Source: Gyromitra esculenta (Eukaryota > Ascomycota > Pezizomycetes > Pezizales > Discinaceae). From it: a stretch of 64,000 bases of DNA. The notes beneath the pieces are model-generated. The model did not search any database. It saw nothing but the letters and a program-made list of their open reading frames with translations, and was not told the DNA's origin. Shown here in pieces: positions 43,950 through 56,709 of the stretch. Location: contig JBCAML010000014.1 of assembly GCA_038503075.1 (NCBI GenBank), forward strand, positions 372,001 through 436,000. Reading direction: 5' to 3'. The position numbers and the translations under genes were made by a program. The number at the start of each line of letters is the position of its first letter. The first letter of the stretch is position 1.

Positions 43950-45323
43950 ATGCCCCCAGCAGCTGCACAAAAGGTGCTTACTTACGAAGTGCAGGAGCGG
44001 GTTCTGTGCTTCCATGGGCCCATGCTATATGAAGCTAAGGTGCTAGATGTCAAGAAATCGGACGACAAGAAGGAACTGCCGGAGTACAAGGTACATTATA
44101 AAGGGTGGAAGAATACGTGAGTGGGACTTTGTGGATTTCCCCTACTAGTTCTTTTTTTGGTCTCGGGGGAGGGAGGGAGGCGGTTTTGGAATTTGCTACG
44201 AAACAGCTTTTCTTTCATGCTCTCGTAGCCAATTTACATGGCAGGAGACTAGCAGGGGTGGGTGGGGGTGGGGGGAGGATCGGGGGCAAGACCTCTAGTC
44301 GTAAGATGTGTGTTGTGTGTTGTGTGTGTTTACAGGCGCGCTAACAACTAGAACGAACAAACCTACAGATGGGATGAGTTTGTCCCCGCCGACCGTCTCC
44401 GTAAAATGAACGAAGAAAACCTGCGCCTCCAGAAGGAACTGAACGAGAACACCAAGCCGACCTCCAACAAGCCGAAGCCGACCCCCGATTCCAAGAAAAA
44501 GATGACCTCCAAAGCGGGCTCCGAGGATCTCCCGTCCGGTTCCTCGACTACCCTCCCTCCCCGCGGCCAGAAGCGCGGCCGCGAGCTTGAAATTGAAAAG
44601 GAGGAGGACTTTATGAAACGCCACGACGTCAAGATCAACATTCCGGATAATCTGAAAGCGCTCCTAGTCGATGATTGGGAGAATGTTACCAAGAATCAGC
44701 AACTCGTGCCGCTGCCGAGGGATCTAAACGTGAGCCAGCTACTACAAAAGTATCGAGAGAGCGTGCCGAAGAAGAGGGAGGGAAGCGCGGATGCAGATAT
44801 CTTCGATGAAGTGATTGCGGGATTGAAACTATACTTTGATCGATCCCTAGGAACAATTTTGCTATACCGATTTGAGAGGCAGCAATATCTGGAAATTAGG
44901 AAGGAACACCCAGGGAAGGAACCGAGCGAAATCTATGGCGCGGAACATTTGTTAAGGCTGTTTGGTAGACTCCCTCACGCGCAATTGACAGGCGATCGTG
45001 AGCTTTTCCGCTAACTCCTATTTCCCGCGCGCGCCGCAGTCTCAATGCCGGAGCTCCTTGCGCACACAAACATGGATCCTCAATCTATTTCGAAACTCCG
45101 CGAACACATTGAGAGCCTCATCAGCTTCCTGGCCAAGAACCCAGAACAGTATATTTCTGCGCACTATGAGAGTGGTTAGTCCGATCCCAATTACCCCCCC
45201 CCTCCATCCCCGCCCGCTGCATTTTTATTTATTTTCTTATTCCATCCGATTATATCTACATTTTCATTTTCATTTTTTCATTGATTATTTTGCGCTCCAA
45301 TAGGTGGCTCTGACCGGAACTGA
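43950..45323 (+). CDS. chromatin protein Eaf3 (MRG15 family)
   Basis: Exons 43950-44116, 44369-44997, 45040-45174 and 45304-45323 give 316 aa. Eaf3 belongs to NuA4 acetyltransferase and Rpd3S deacetylase and reads H3K36 methylation. The chromo domain spans about residues 10-65 (RVLCFHGPMLYEAKV, EYKVHYKGWKNTWDEFVP). A basic linker leads to the MRG domain from about 150 (LKALLVDDWENVTK, LPRDLNVSQLLQKY, LLYRFERQQY, GAEHLLRLFGRLP, SMPELLAHTNMD). The last exon is 20 nt. The first intron is long for this window (252 nt). Confidence 0.93.
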
Positions 45324-47397
45324 CCTTCTATCCAACTTTTCGCGCGCACACACAGCTTCTCCACGCTATATTGATCTTTCTAGGGGGGTATAGGAATTAT
45401 AATAGGGCGTTCAGGTTTTATCACGAGCGGGTGGGGTTTTGTGGAAGAGGTAGAGGAGCAACGAATTTAGGTATTGGAATGTGGGTTAAAGATTTTTGTA
45501 AGATTATTTGGCGGATGGCTTGCTAGGCGAATTAAATAACTGGTTTTTTTTTTTCTCTCTAATCTATTTCTACTTATTTGCTTTTTCTTTTCTTTTCTCT
45601 TTCCTTGAGTTTTTTTATAAACTGTATTCTCTACATGATTATGTCGGAAAAGCCAACTAGTTTTCTGTTTTTCTTTCACAGGTTCTTTTTTTTTATTTTC
45701 TTGTTGATTTCTGGGACTTGATTGTGTGTGTTTGAGCTGCTAAAAAGATTTTATTGAGCGAGGCTTCTTAATCTTTCATTTCAGCACCTGTTTCTAGGAT
45801 ATTTTATGTTTGGGCGAAATTTATAGATATCGATATCGGTCACGAGTCAAACGTTAGTTGCAACTGATTGGACGCCTATTATTTGATCGTGGGTGCAGCT
45901 AGCTTACTCTAGATATTGAGCTGAGTGCTAACGTAGGTTGTGAAAACGATAGCCTCTAAAATAGCTCACTAACCTACATGACATTGTACGCATATGATCT
46001 CGAGGCCTATTCACAAAGGTGCCCAAAGTCGATTTTTTGAGTGTCGCAGACAGCATAGTATCGTATATATAAAGGATATACTGATGCCAGCACTTCGATA
46101 TACATACATACATGTAGCTTTGAAAAGACTAAGCTCACTCTCGTGCACATATATACATCCAGGCAGAGATTTCCACCTCAATGTATCTTATGCCTGAGCA
46201 GACGTTTTCAAGATGTATATAGGTGAACAGGTGGACTGCCATGATGAATTTAAAATGAGCGCTAGTTGGAGTAGAGGGAGTTTTGAGAATGATCGCCCCG
46301 CGTTTTCATAACTACATACATGTACATACATGTACGTATACCAGAAATATTCACCCGCTACTACATGTACATAGACACATGACATGCATAGAGTCGACAC
46401 CTAAAAACTAGGGGGATCAGGAGTAAATGCGTATAGGAAGGCACTTGTCTGTTAAAAAGTGCATTCTAGATCTGATACGGGCGAAGGCTTTCTATTGTAT
46501 CCAAAAAAAAAAAATTCACATAGCTACATGTATGGTAGATAAAAAAAGTTTCTGAGAAGAACTTAGAAACAATTCGTCAAATCTCAAAATCTGACCACCC
46601 TTATTTTATGGATGGTCTTTATAGGAACTATTCAGGATTGGAGAGAGTAGAAGGATAGTACTAGTCTAATCTCGATGAGAACCGTTTTTAGGATGGTGCT
46701 GGAATAGATAAATGTAGATGAAATATTTGGGGCAAGCAATCACAAAGAGGAGTTTCGTTGACCCGACACATCTGTGACTTGGTTGGTTAATTTTAAACCG
46801 CTAGGACTTGATTTAGCCTCCCGCTCGACAAAACGAGAAATTTATTATGTCTACTGCCACTTTCTGAATTTCGATTCAAGCTAGATCATTAGCCCTGATA
46901 CCAATAGGTACACATGTACGTGAGCATAGTCGATAGTGATAGTTTGGTATGGGTTGCGATTTTCGAGAAACATAAGTAATCAGTAGCTACTCAAATAATG
47001 TGAAAGCACAGCAGTAACCAATGTTTACTAGGCGGAGAATTTGGCTAGGCGCAGGAAGATCGACTAGGCGATAAGGTACTACACAAAGAGCTATTAGGGA
47101 GGCCAGACTACGCCTGCAGTTGCTTGACCCCTTGTTTTGCGAGCGGTATCATAATTTTCGTCCCCGCGCTTGACCTTAGGTGTGAAAGGCCCTGGCGGTG
47201 AATGATCGACTGTAAAGAGTTGCCCCACCTTAGCGATAAGGGAAGGTTATCCGATAAGACGGCATGCCCCGCATCCAGGTACGCAGGGTCATCTCGCGAT
47301 CAGATGAGACTGAACCACTGAGACTAAACCACACAACAGCAGGAGCTCAACAAAAATAACTTCTTGCATTGCTCTGTCTTAATTTGATCTCGATATA
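45324..47397. other. AT-rich intergenic rich in TACATGTA
   Basis: About 2 kb without a gene. It holds five TACATGTA octamers (46109, 46317, 46327, 46362, 46525), several ACATACAT runs, and poly-T and poly-A tracts. Confidence 0.55.
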
Positions 47398-48606
47398 ATG
47401 TCTCTCGCACATGATCACTCACACGATCTCCATGATCATGGTCACTCCCACGAAATTCTTGACGGTCCTGGGTCATACCTGGCTCGCGAACCTCCAATTA
47501 TTGAGGACCGTGATTGGAAGGAGCGCGCATTCACTATTGGGATTGGAGGGTATGTGTTTCTACGCTCTTTTTAACACCTTGATGCTCTACAGGAATTTCT
47601 GTTGATTGGCAAGCGCTGGTGTGCAGACCTGTAGGCTCAGGAAAGACGGCGTTGATGCTGGAGCTGTGCAAAGCTCTGAGGGACCGCTTCTCTATTGCTG
47701 CGGTTACTAATGACATATTTACTAAGTTAGTATACCCACAAACTGCTCGATTTCAAACCGCGTTAAACGCTAGAGGAATTGCGGGTGAAGTGATATAGGC
47801 TGATTTTTATCCTATAGGGAGGACCAAGAGTTTCTCGTTCGACACCAAGCTCTCCCCGCCGAAAGAATCAAGGCCATTGAGACTGGCGGTTGTCCCCATG
47901 CTGCGGGTAATTACTTCACAACATCTAATTATCGATAGCGAAAATCTAACACAAAGTGATATTGTTTAGTTCGTGAAGATATTAGCGCGAACCTTCAAGC
48001 TCTTGAAGACCTCCACCGTGAATTTGACACCAAGATGCTTCTTATCGAGAGCGGTGGCGACAATCTCGCGGCGAACTATTCTAGGGAGCTGGCAGATTTC
48101 ATTATTTATGTTGTACGTATCAGCCCCCCCCCCACCTTTACTTTGATCCATTTGCATGTGCCTATTTCCTTGATCATTATCATTTAAGTCCTAAAAGCAA
48201 GTCGTTAATAAATTTGCTCACCACAGATTGATGTCTCTGGTGGCGATAAAATCCCCCGCAAGGGTGGTCCCGGAATAACCCAATCCGATCTCCTGGTGAT
48301 CAATAAGACTGATCTTGCAGAGATCGTTGGTGCAGACCTCAATGTGATGGATCGTGATGCGAGGAAAATGCGGTTCGTATATCTACTCATTCACTTCATT
48401 TCTCTTCCCCAAATAAAAAACTCCCCCGAAAGCTATATCCTCTAAGGAGTGAACATCAAACTCCTTTAACTAACGTATGATCTACGAACAGCGAAGGAGG
48501 TCCCACCATATTTGCTCAAGTCAAGAACGGAAAGGGTGTAGATGAAATTGTAGATTTGATTCTTTCATCTTGGAGAGCTAGTGGGGCGTCTGGGCCTAGT
48601 CTCTGA
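47398..48606 (+). CDS. urease accessory protein UreG
   Basis: Six exons, 47398-47549, 47627-47725, 47818-47906, 47970-48112, 48227-48372 and 48492-48606, give 247 aa. UreG is the GTPase that drives nickel insertion into urease. A His-rich N-terminus ([14 protein letters not shown]) can bind nickel. GTPase motifs: P-loop [22 protein letters not shown], the invertase-like [12 protein letters not shown], metal-binding GCPHAAVRED (Cys-Pro-His), and base-specificity NKTDLAE. All are intact and the exons are in phase. No other urease gene is in this window. Confidence 0.94.
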
Positions 48607-49083
48607 GGAAACAAAGAAACAGGATTTCAGTCTTTTTCTTATTAAGTACCAATTGCTGGTAATAGGCTTTTGAGTAATTAGCGCGCAGGTGTATCTATCT
48701 TACTAGTGCTGTTCTTGTACAAAAGCGAGGTAAGCATTAGTAGGCGCGGCAAGGAGAAACTAAGGAGAGACTTGTCGTTTGAATTTAATTACTGAGCACA
48801 AAAATTGGCACGATTGGTCTAAGGCAGCGTGATTAACTTGAGTGTGAAGTCTCCAGCAAAAGCACGATTGATATCTACAGTGGTAGGCTTCTTAGATGAA
48901 GTCACCCTGATTTGCATATCTAAACTTAACATACGATTTTACATACATGTATCCATGAGGTAACTCGTCAAATGCTATGCCAGTTTCTGCAAGATTTTGT
49001 CTAGTAATATATGTTTCTTCGTTTATCTAAAGCTTAGACAAGTATCCATTCGATTACCCATCTATCTGATCTTCGAACATGCT
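48607..49083. other. intergenic
   Basis: Between UreG and the CVNH gene (convergent). TACATGTA at 48944. Nothing else. Confidence 0.5.
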
Positions 49084-49480
49084 TTAATGAAAAACAAGGT
49101 TTCCGTCGTTATTCTCAATCCGCTCACTCAAATTCACATCTGCAGGCCGCAATTCTCCTTCAGCATTGCTCAGGAGTGCTCTCAGAACAGGGACGGCCCC
49201 TCCCCCCTCAATGGCGAAGGTAACCTGCTCAGCAGATTCTGTGAAATTTTCGCCGTCCCATTAGAAATTACCTATTAAAAATCAAATGTCAATAAGTGTT
49301 AGAAGGGGGGAAGTTTCGCTTCATGAAATAATACTGACCATCATCGTTGCCAAGAAACTCATCAAGACGAATCTCCGTGTCGTTCTCGTCGCCGTTTTCG
49401 CGAAGTGCCGTGGCAATAAGGTAGGTCGAGCCATTGCGATGCTCAATGTGTAGGTCACTGCATGAAAGATGGAACTCCAT
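49084..49480 (-). pseudogene. cyanovirin-N homology (CVNH) lectin gene with in-frame stop
   Basis: Exons 49480-49339 and 49271-49084 join in phase and encode a 109-residue CVNH domain if one TAA at 49263-49261 is ignored. Visible motifs: MEFHLSCSDLHIEH, LIATALRENG, IRLDEFLGNDDG, then NF-stop-WDGENF, VPVLRALLSNAEG, VNLSERIENNDGNL. The domain is otherwise complete and ends properly at the conserved Leu-Val-Phe-His. The stop falls exactly where family members often have Gln or Leu before Trp. Splicing to a later CAG (about 49228) would skip the stop in frame but lose eleven core residues. CVNH proteins are small sugar-binding domains. Confidence 0.75.
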
Positions 49481-50900
49481 GATAGCTATGTACTACGCTG
49501 AAGATGGATAAAGGTTTCTATGAGGAAGTTTTAGGTTTTCGATGGTGACTTGATGTTCCGGTCTGATACTAAGGAGAAGGTAGTGATATACGGAGAGTAG
49601 AGCCACTTTATACTCGTTCGAAGAAGGGTAGATCGAAGCTGTTAGGTAGCACGCAGGTATAGCAAGATAAGACTCCAGGCCCGCGTATCGTGTGGATACC
49701 GCAAGCCCCGCAGAATACTCAAGCATACATGCTGAAAGTACGCGCGTGCTCTTCTCAAATATTCCCTATAATCATTTTTCCAACCGCTTGGCGGTGGCAG
49801 TGTTAAGGTGATGTGTGATGGTAACAGTGTAACAGTGGCCTTTAAGTGAGGCTCACATGTGGATATGAGAGTCGAACTGACGAAGTGAATAGAAGTAAAT
49901 TTCCAAGAGGGGGGGTTTATACTCAGGACATATTCGCTCAGCAGGCGCATAACGAGTCCCTTAATGTAAGCCATGCTGTCACATTGTCCCACGGTATTAT
50001 TAGCTAGAGTGTAAATGACTGTTACTCGCAAAATACAAAGCCATCATTGACTATATCATCCACTCTTCCTCAAATACCAAGCTGCGTGTGCAGGGGGGGC
50101 TAGGCACAAGACTGCTTTTAAATTAGCCCAGTTTTATTAGGAAAATACATACAATTGACATTGTGTAGCCCACTTACCCTGCCACATCTATCCTCGTGGA
50201 GCCTAGAAGACGAGCCCGCGATGACCTCCCGGCTGATTTACTTTTCACATAGCATGTTCTCGAACCAATACCAATACTTCGACTTAAATAAATTTGCGAT
50301 TTAACTAGGGGCTACGTAACTAGACTTTAGACGGCGATGTGCCGTGCCGCTGCCACATAAACCTCAGAAGTACTATAGAAATATAGCTTGCTCTATCCAC
50401 TTCTATATCTTTTCAAGTTGCGCCTAACACTAACAGAAAACGTCAAGAAATACTCAAGAAATACCCCGTGTACAGCCATCCGCTTCGTCATATTTCTCAA
50501 CCTTGAGGAGCCGTCCCTCTGATTCCCATTTCGCTTTGATATCACGTGGCCTTTGAGTATGCTTTTCATCAATCTTTAGATGAGATTTCCAAGCCCTAGA
50601 GAGACTTCCTCGCTGATATGCGTATTATGTTAAGAGAAAAATAGTATAGCATTTAGAGCTGAACTCACTAAAACTGATCATGATATATTACTCTTAGTGG
50701 TTAATCCTACGCATGCGCTACTCGTTTCCGTATAACCCGCGACAAAATAGTGTTAGTCTCGTAGATTTTTCTACCACATGGAGTATAGTAAAGATACAGT
50801 TTCATAGCACTCGCAAGGATCAACAAAGCAAGCGTCACGGCAATACATATAGCCTTCCGGAGGGAAGATACGAATCAATACACACTAAGCACATAAATAT

Positions 50901-51143
50901 AGTAGTTGTATTCGAGTGCGAGAGTAAGTCTGGCGACAGGTGGCGGTGCAGCTCAATTCTCAGTGGGTTCAAGCCGGTTTGAATTTCATACTTTGCAATT
51001 GCCAGTTCATAGTATTCTTAATCCGCTAGGCATTTTTATCAGGATTCGTAGGGAGTTATGAAAGGGGGAGAAGAATTTGTATCTCTTAGTACCTGCACCG
51101 CCACCTATCGCCAGACTCATCCTCACACCCGAGTACAATAGTA
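50901..51143. mobile_element. inverted-repeat element, copy 1
   Basis: Arms at 50901-50950 and 51094-51143 share AAGTCTGGCGA, AGGTGGCGGTGCA and a TGTAYTCGRGTG outer part in opposite orientation, about 85 percent alike, around a loop of about 140 bp. No coding capacity. Exact ends and target duplication not determined. Confidence 0.65.
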
Positions 51144-51832
51144 GTATTTGTAGTATAGTCATGGAAAGTCACTCGTTATGAAAGTTACCAGATTCTAGGA
51201 GAAGTTTCCTAATATGGAGCAGTAGGGCGTAATTCTGGAGACAAGGACCAGCGGGAGACATGTATTCGACTACAGGGCACGTTGCGTCGAGCTAGTATAA
51301 AAGCGCACAGGCGGGTATGTGTTACGTATACTAGAATTTCCACATTCTCTGCAGCTGTGTATTTGGAATACTGATAATCATTACAGTGACTCCACAAGGC
51401 AGCTCAATACCAAAAGCGGACTCCCTTACATATAATTCCTCTTTTCAGCGGATATTCTTTTCAGCGAGAATCGCAAGCCTAGTTAGGTGAAAGATCGAGG
51501 CTCTTGCCCTTAGGTATTTGAATTTTTCTTGCCAAGACTCTTATGTAACGCCTACTAAGTAGGGAAATACCGTACCCGCCGTAAAGAAAGTTATTGGCTA
51601 CGCGATGCGCAGTAAGTAATTCTGATCATGGATGTTATATTACAATTCGATAGAGGAAGAACAATGCTAAAACTCTACAAGGGCCTGCGGGACGGTAGCC
51701 TGCAGCTTGGATGATCTTAGAACTAAAGTTGGTAGTTCCGAGTTGACTGAAACCAGGGCATATGAATTCGGGAGCTATTTTTAAAAGTGTATTGAGGTAT
51801 AAATTTTTGAATCGCGTGCTAGACAATTAAGT

Positions 51833-52062
51833 TAGTATTACAGGTATAAGAGTAAGTCTAGCGACAGATGGTGGTGCAAGTGAAAGATTTCCGCTCCACA
51901 ACTCCCTTGAAGGTCTGATAGAAGTGTCAAATGAATCGAGAATGCTATGTGCTAAACATCAAACAAAGTTAGAAAAAGTATGGAATTCAAATGAGCTTGA
52001 GTTCACAGAAAAGAGCTACACCGTCACCCGTCGCCAAACTTATCCCTGCACCCGTAATACAA
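51833..52062. mobile_element. inverted-repeat element, copy 2
   Basis: Arms at 51833-51878 and 52017-52062 are diverged versions of the copy 1 arms (AGTCTAGCGACAGATGG and its partner). The loop is of similar length but not obviously similar in sequence. Confidence 0.6.
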
Positions 52063-54880
52063 GACCAAGATCTCCTTCCTACCCATATATTTCCAGTATT
52101 TGATCAGGGTGCATATTCGAGTGACTTATTATGATTCTTTCGTACGCTTGCTGGAAAGGGGCTAGGTTGCTCAAGCGATGGCCTAAGTTGCATCCATCCG
52201 CTGTCCCTTTTTATCACGGAGAATGATGCTCATGATTCCGTCGAATTTCGACAATGGGATCTTATTTATGACAGCGAATCAAGAGTGTGTGGCTATGGGC
52301 TATGGTGTTCATGTTGTGACGATACCTACTGCTACATAACTCAAAGGGGTACCCGTGGCTATCCGGCTCACGATCACAAACCCCACTCTGCATAGGCAAG
52401 ATTACCGTTACTCGGTTTCAAAAGATGGCCCCAACTCCTTGGTTTTTTTATCATTTGTGATATTCGATACTCAAACCTTGGACTGTTCATAGATTTGCTT
52501 TTCTCCAAATGAGCCCTGCCTAGTTCGATCGGGTTTTGACCAAGCCCTAGCGGAACTTTTAGCTTGAACGGGCACAGGCCAGTCGGACAATATATTAGTT
52601 TGTCTAACACAAAAATGTGATCTGCATTAAACTGATAAACACGTGGTGGGCAAAAACTATGAATTTTATAAACCCTCTGGAAAGGCCAACCAAACGTATC
52701 TTGACAGATAGGTATTGGAAGTTGAAATTTTGCACTTTTATCCTATCCTGTTTCCGTTATTCAATGGCGATTACTAAAGAGATTGAGGTAGTGGGAATTC
52801 TGGGGAGCACAGCATCAGCATGGGGCTTTCCGAGTGTAGCGACCCTAGGCTAGATGCAATTATTCTTTTGCACTTTTAAGGCAACCCTAAATACTAGAAT
52901 ATGACTTATTTTTTGCGGAAGAGAAGCCACCAGTTCATCCAATCCCAATAGAATGCATCCCCCCCCTGTTCAGAACCAATTATGCGCACAAGCGCTGAGT
53001 TTGGGACCTGAAGGTGGAGCGTCCCGAGCTCGCTGATCTTTTTGGGTAAAGTCTTTTTCTTGCCGGATGACACAATCTTGGTCGCAATGTCTGAGAGTTA
53101 TCCGGTCAAAAAGATCGGGGGGTCACTATCGGCTCATTAACATTGAAAAATGGAACATGATTCGCCTATGTCATTTTATGTGGGCTTGCGTGTCTGTCAG
53201 ATTTTCTCGTGGATTTGTTTAGGTCGGCGATGTTATCCTATTATATTTATGCAACGCATCCCCACACGTACTGCAGACGCTGAGGTATTTTTCAATGTAG
53301 AGCTACCAATGAGCATCTCCCAGGCCAGGTCGCATTGACGTGCGGATGACAGAGCTTGCAAATAGCATCAAGGATAACCCATTTCAATATTCACTTATCA
53401 GAGAACCAGCAAAATAGGTTCCCAACGGCAACAGATCATTCTAGCCATTAGATCTACCATGTAGATTGGCAGCGAGGGCATTTGAGTGGTAATAGATCCG
53501 GATTTCTTGCTGCTACGGGGTATCTATTCTTGGGTATTACAAGCCCCCCTTTAATTCATCGATATGTGGTTCCACCGAGTCTGGCCTTGTCTTGTCTCAC
53601 GTGAAGTCCAACTAGTCTGAGCACAACGTATCAAACATGGGCTTTCACTCTAATTCTGAGTGTCTCGCAAAAATATGCTATGTGTGTATTATTTCGTAGA
53701 CTAGATCGACGCGATCTAAATGCTTCTTTCTTGTCATCAGCATAGCTATAGCCAATGCGATCTACCGTCGGTTTCCCCAGTAGAAAAGCCTGGAGAGTAA
53801 GGCTAATCTCGTTGCTAAGATCTTTTGGGGTGGTTTTAAATCCGCAACACTCAGGAGTGCAGCTCGGTCAATTGTGTGGGACAACCACCAGCCATGACCT
53901 CAGAATAAATTCCGAATCATATCATTGAAGAATATATAGTAGTTACATATACATCGATAGATTTGGCTAGTAATTTAATTACACATATTTGTAAATAAAC
54001 TCTTTGGGGGAGTTGTGGTTCTGCTTATTCCGTGACACACGAGTGATGACCGGTGATTTATTTGGGTGGATACCAATCGCGTGTTAACTGTAAACGATGG
54101 TAGTTTTAAAGTAGATTACCCCACAGTACCTTACATCAAACTCTATCCCAAAACTAATTTTACAACATGCTAACCATCAAAAGTGTTATTTTCGGATTTG
54201 AGCTGGAAATAACCTTAAAGTTCTTGACGTTATGCTAACAAAAACCATCTGTCCCTAGGCCTCGTGCGCCGTTGCATTAGAGTTTACTCATTATATCCCA
54301 TCGCCTCGCTTATGGTGTTGTGTCTAGAATTTAGTTAGGTTAAATATGCAGGTAACCGCTGATACTCAACTCTGTTGTGCTGAACATGAAAGATGAGAAA
54401 CTTGTTTATGCCTGTTTACCTTAGGCCCACCGTGTTTTCGATATACCGGTTGGCTGGCCGCAGCCTGTACATTCAGTTGTCGTAACTACAAATAGCGCTC
54501 TCTAGTTACTAGCTATTCAGGTGTTGTATGATTAAGTGGCAGGAATTGTGATCACAATTGGGGATGGTATATGGCACTAGTGCAATATACGTGTAGCATA
54601 TAACAGCTGTAGGAAGCTTAAGCTAGCCATGACAGGAATAAAAAGAATCCAAACTCAAGCTGAAATTGTCGTGAAAATTACTGATCTTAATAAATAAAAT
54701 AATACATAGTTTAAAAAAACGGATAGATCCAACTATACCAATAGACTATACGAAGAAGATATGTCATTATGTCTAATAATCTAGGTAATCGTCAGCGGAA
54801 AGTAAACACGATAAGGAGTGTATAGGGTTTCTACCGTAACTCAGGCAACGTATGACTACCTAGCCTATTGTTGTCCCAAA

Positions 54881-55684
54881 TCACATCTCGAAACCAGACC
54901 AATGATCGTCGGGCCGATTCAAGTACCAGCTGTAACTATTCGCAAGACCTTCGGGCTGAGATTGCGGGAATCGTGAGAAGGCCGAGCTTTGAGAATCCGA
55001 CGATAATCCAAAATAAGCAGCATCGGCCGTGGTGGCCTCCATTGGGGCGGGCTCAGGGATATCGTCTGGCGGGTAAAACTTATGAGCTTTTGCGTCACCC
55101 CTCGGGAAGCCTCCTGGAAACCGTTCGCCGTACAGTTTCCACATCGTCTCAATATCCAGAAGCGGTCCAGGGTCGTTCTTGTCGAATCTGAAAAAATGCA
55201 TCCGTTTGGCATTTCTTTCGACCAGCAGACCTTCCATTCGACTCTCGCAATTGAAGCAGTCATAAAAAATGCTGATTATGTCAAAAACAGTGCCAAAATT
55301 CTCCATCAGGATTTTAAATTGGGGGTCGGACGCTGATCCTGAGAAAGGTGCCGCCCTGGTAGCGAATCTTCCCAAGAAGCTCGCCATCTTCCTCATAGCG
55401 TGATTGAACAGACAATTAAATCTCCGGGGGTCGTCAACTGCAGATCTGAGGAGTAAAATCACCTCTAGGTATTGATCTGCCATTTCCTGCCAGATAGCAC
55501 GGTACTCGGGGTGGGTAAGCCTGAAGGCTCGTGCTCGAACTTGAGACTCGAGCTCGAGGGGCAGCTGGTCCAACCGTTGGGAGAGCCATCGAGAGTCCTT
55601 TTCGGGGTTTTGGGGACGTAGCTTGTCTCCGTTGGCCATATTTAGGAGCTCCTTTTGGAGATCCCATACTGAACAAAACCCCAT
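54881..55684 (-). CDS. unrecognised 267-aa protein
   Basis: One exon from ATG at 55684 to the stop at 54881. The protein starts MGFCSVWDLQKELL, with Gly2 and Cys4 that loosely resemble a lipidation signal. It is mostly soluble and helical, with LEVILLLRSAVDDPRR, FDIISIFYDCFNCESRMEG and a Pro/Ser-rich tail ending YLNRPDDHWSGFEM. Base composition is more GC-rich than the flanks, which supports real coding. No family is recognised; it may be lineage-specific. An inverted-repeat element lies about 220 bp upstream. Confidence 0.6.
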   Translation of the reverse strand: MGFCSVWDLQKELLNMANGDKLRPQNPEKDSRWLSQRLDQLPLELESQVRARAFRLTHPEYRAIWQEMADQYLEVILLLRSAVDDPRRFNCLFNHAMRKMASFLGRFATRAAPFSGSASDPQFKILMENFGTVFDIISIFYDCFNCESRMEGLLVERNAKRMHFFRFDKNDPGPLLDIETMWKLYGERFPGGFPRGDAKAHKFYPPDDIPEPAPMEATTADAAYFGLSSDSQSSAFSRFPQSQPEGLANSYSWYLNRPDDHWSGFEM

Positions 55685-55900
55685 TTTGAGTAGGTAGATT
55701 GATGGTAAAAGTTTTTAGCGAAAGAAAGGTGAACTTCTCACTAACGATAAATTTCGATAGAGTTAATTATTTGATATAGGGCTTGCGAAATGGACCAAGA
55801 GGTTGCTGGGCACGATCTCTTGATAAATACCTTTTCCAAATAGAGTGAGTCGTCCAAACCTTCCAAGCCATGGCCTCTAAGTCTGGTCCGTGCACTGCCA

Positions 55901-56070
55901 GTGTGCTTAGAGACATCCCCGGCCTGATGGTGGAACTGGTCAGTTAGCAATATGGTGGAAACTTGGTAGCAGCGAGTAGGAAACCTTAAACCTCTGTCTG
56001 CGGATTGGGCCAGTCCCTTGTCTGCCAACTGACCGGTTCCGCCATCAGGCCAGGGATGTCTGTTCACACC
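55901..56070. mobile_element. inverted-repeat element
   Basis: Arms 55901-55950 and 56021-56070 are about 85 percent alike as reverse complements, sharing AGACATCCC, GGCCTGATGG, GGAAC and GGTCAGTT. The central 70 bp is unique. Non-coding; likely a miniature element. Confidence 0.65.
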
Positions 56071-56709
56071 CGCATACGTTTGGATCACTTCCATGGCTGG
56101 GAAGGCGCATCTCGGTTATCCCATTATTTGCTTTTTGGGATTCCAAGCTTGAAATCGACGTGCCAATCCTCCTCCAGACCCGATCGCTGGAAATTGTGTT
56201 CCATCCCAATAGCACACCCCAGGGTCAGCCCTGATTGCCACTCAGACTCGTGCATTTAGTACCCTATGTAAGGGTTTTAGACATCCGATCATCCATGACT
56301 TATTGATAACGCTTTATCAAAATAAATCTATGGTCCGTTTCTTTTGGCGCCACAACACAGGTCGAGCCTGCATTTAACCAGTACATAGTTGGAGAGTTGA
56401 AGATAGCCGTGCAAATGAGGCTTTCCCTTGTTCTCTGAATAACGCCACGGATCGTAGATGATATATGCGAGTGAAGGTTTTGACTTCTATATAATCTATA
56501 CTCAACCATTTAGTTACCAGTCTCGGGTGAGGAATGGTTGCCATGTGCACGTGTACTGATATAACGTACTCGCCATACGTTGTTATATATATCAGTCACA
56601 CCAATTCCCACACCCCAACTTACAATGGCGTGAATTGCTATTTGCTAATTACAAGCCGTAATAGCGAGAGTGACTATTGCTTTTTTTTTTTTGGAGATGC
56701 AAATATATA

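Larger units (their letters stand above)
49481..54880. other. gene-poor AT-rich region
   Basis: About 5.4 kb with no supported gene; open frames are under 140 codons and lack family features. It carries two inverted-repeat elements (50901-51143, 51833-52062). Coding-like stretches around 52400-52850 show nothing recognisable. Confidence 0.5.
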
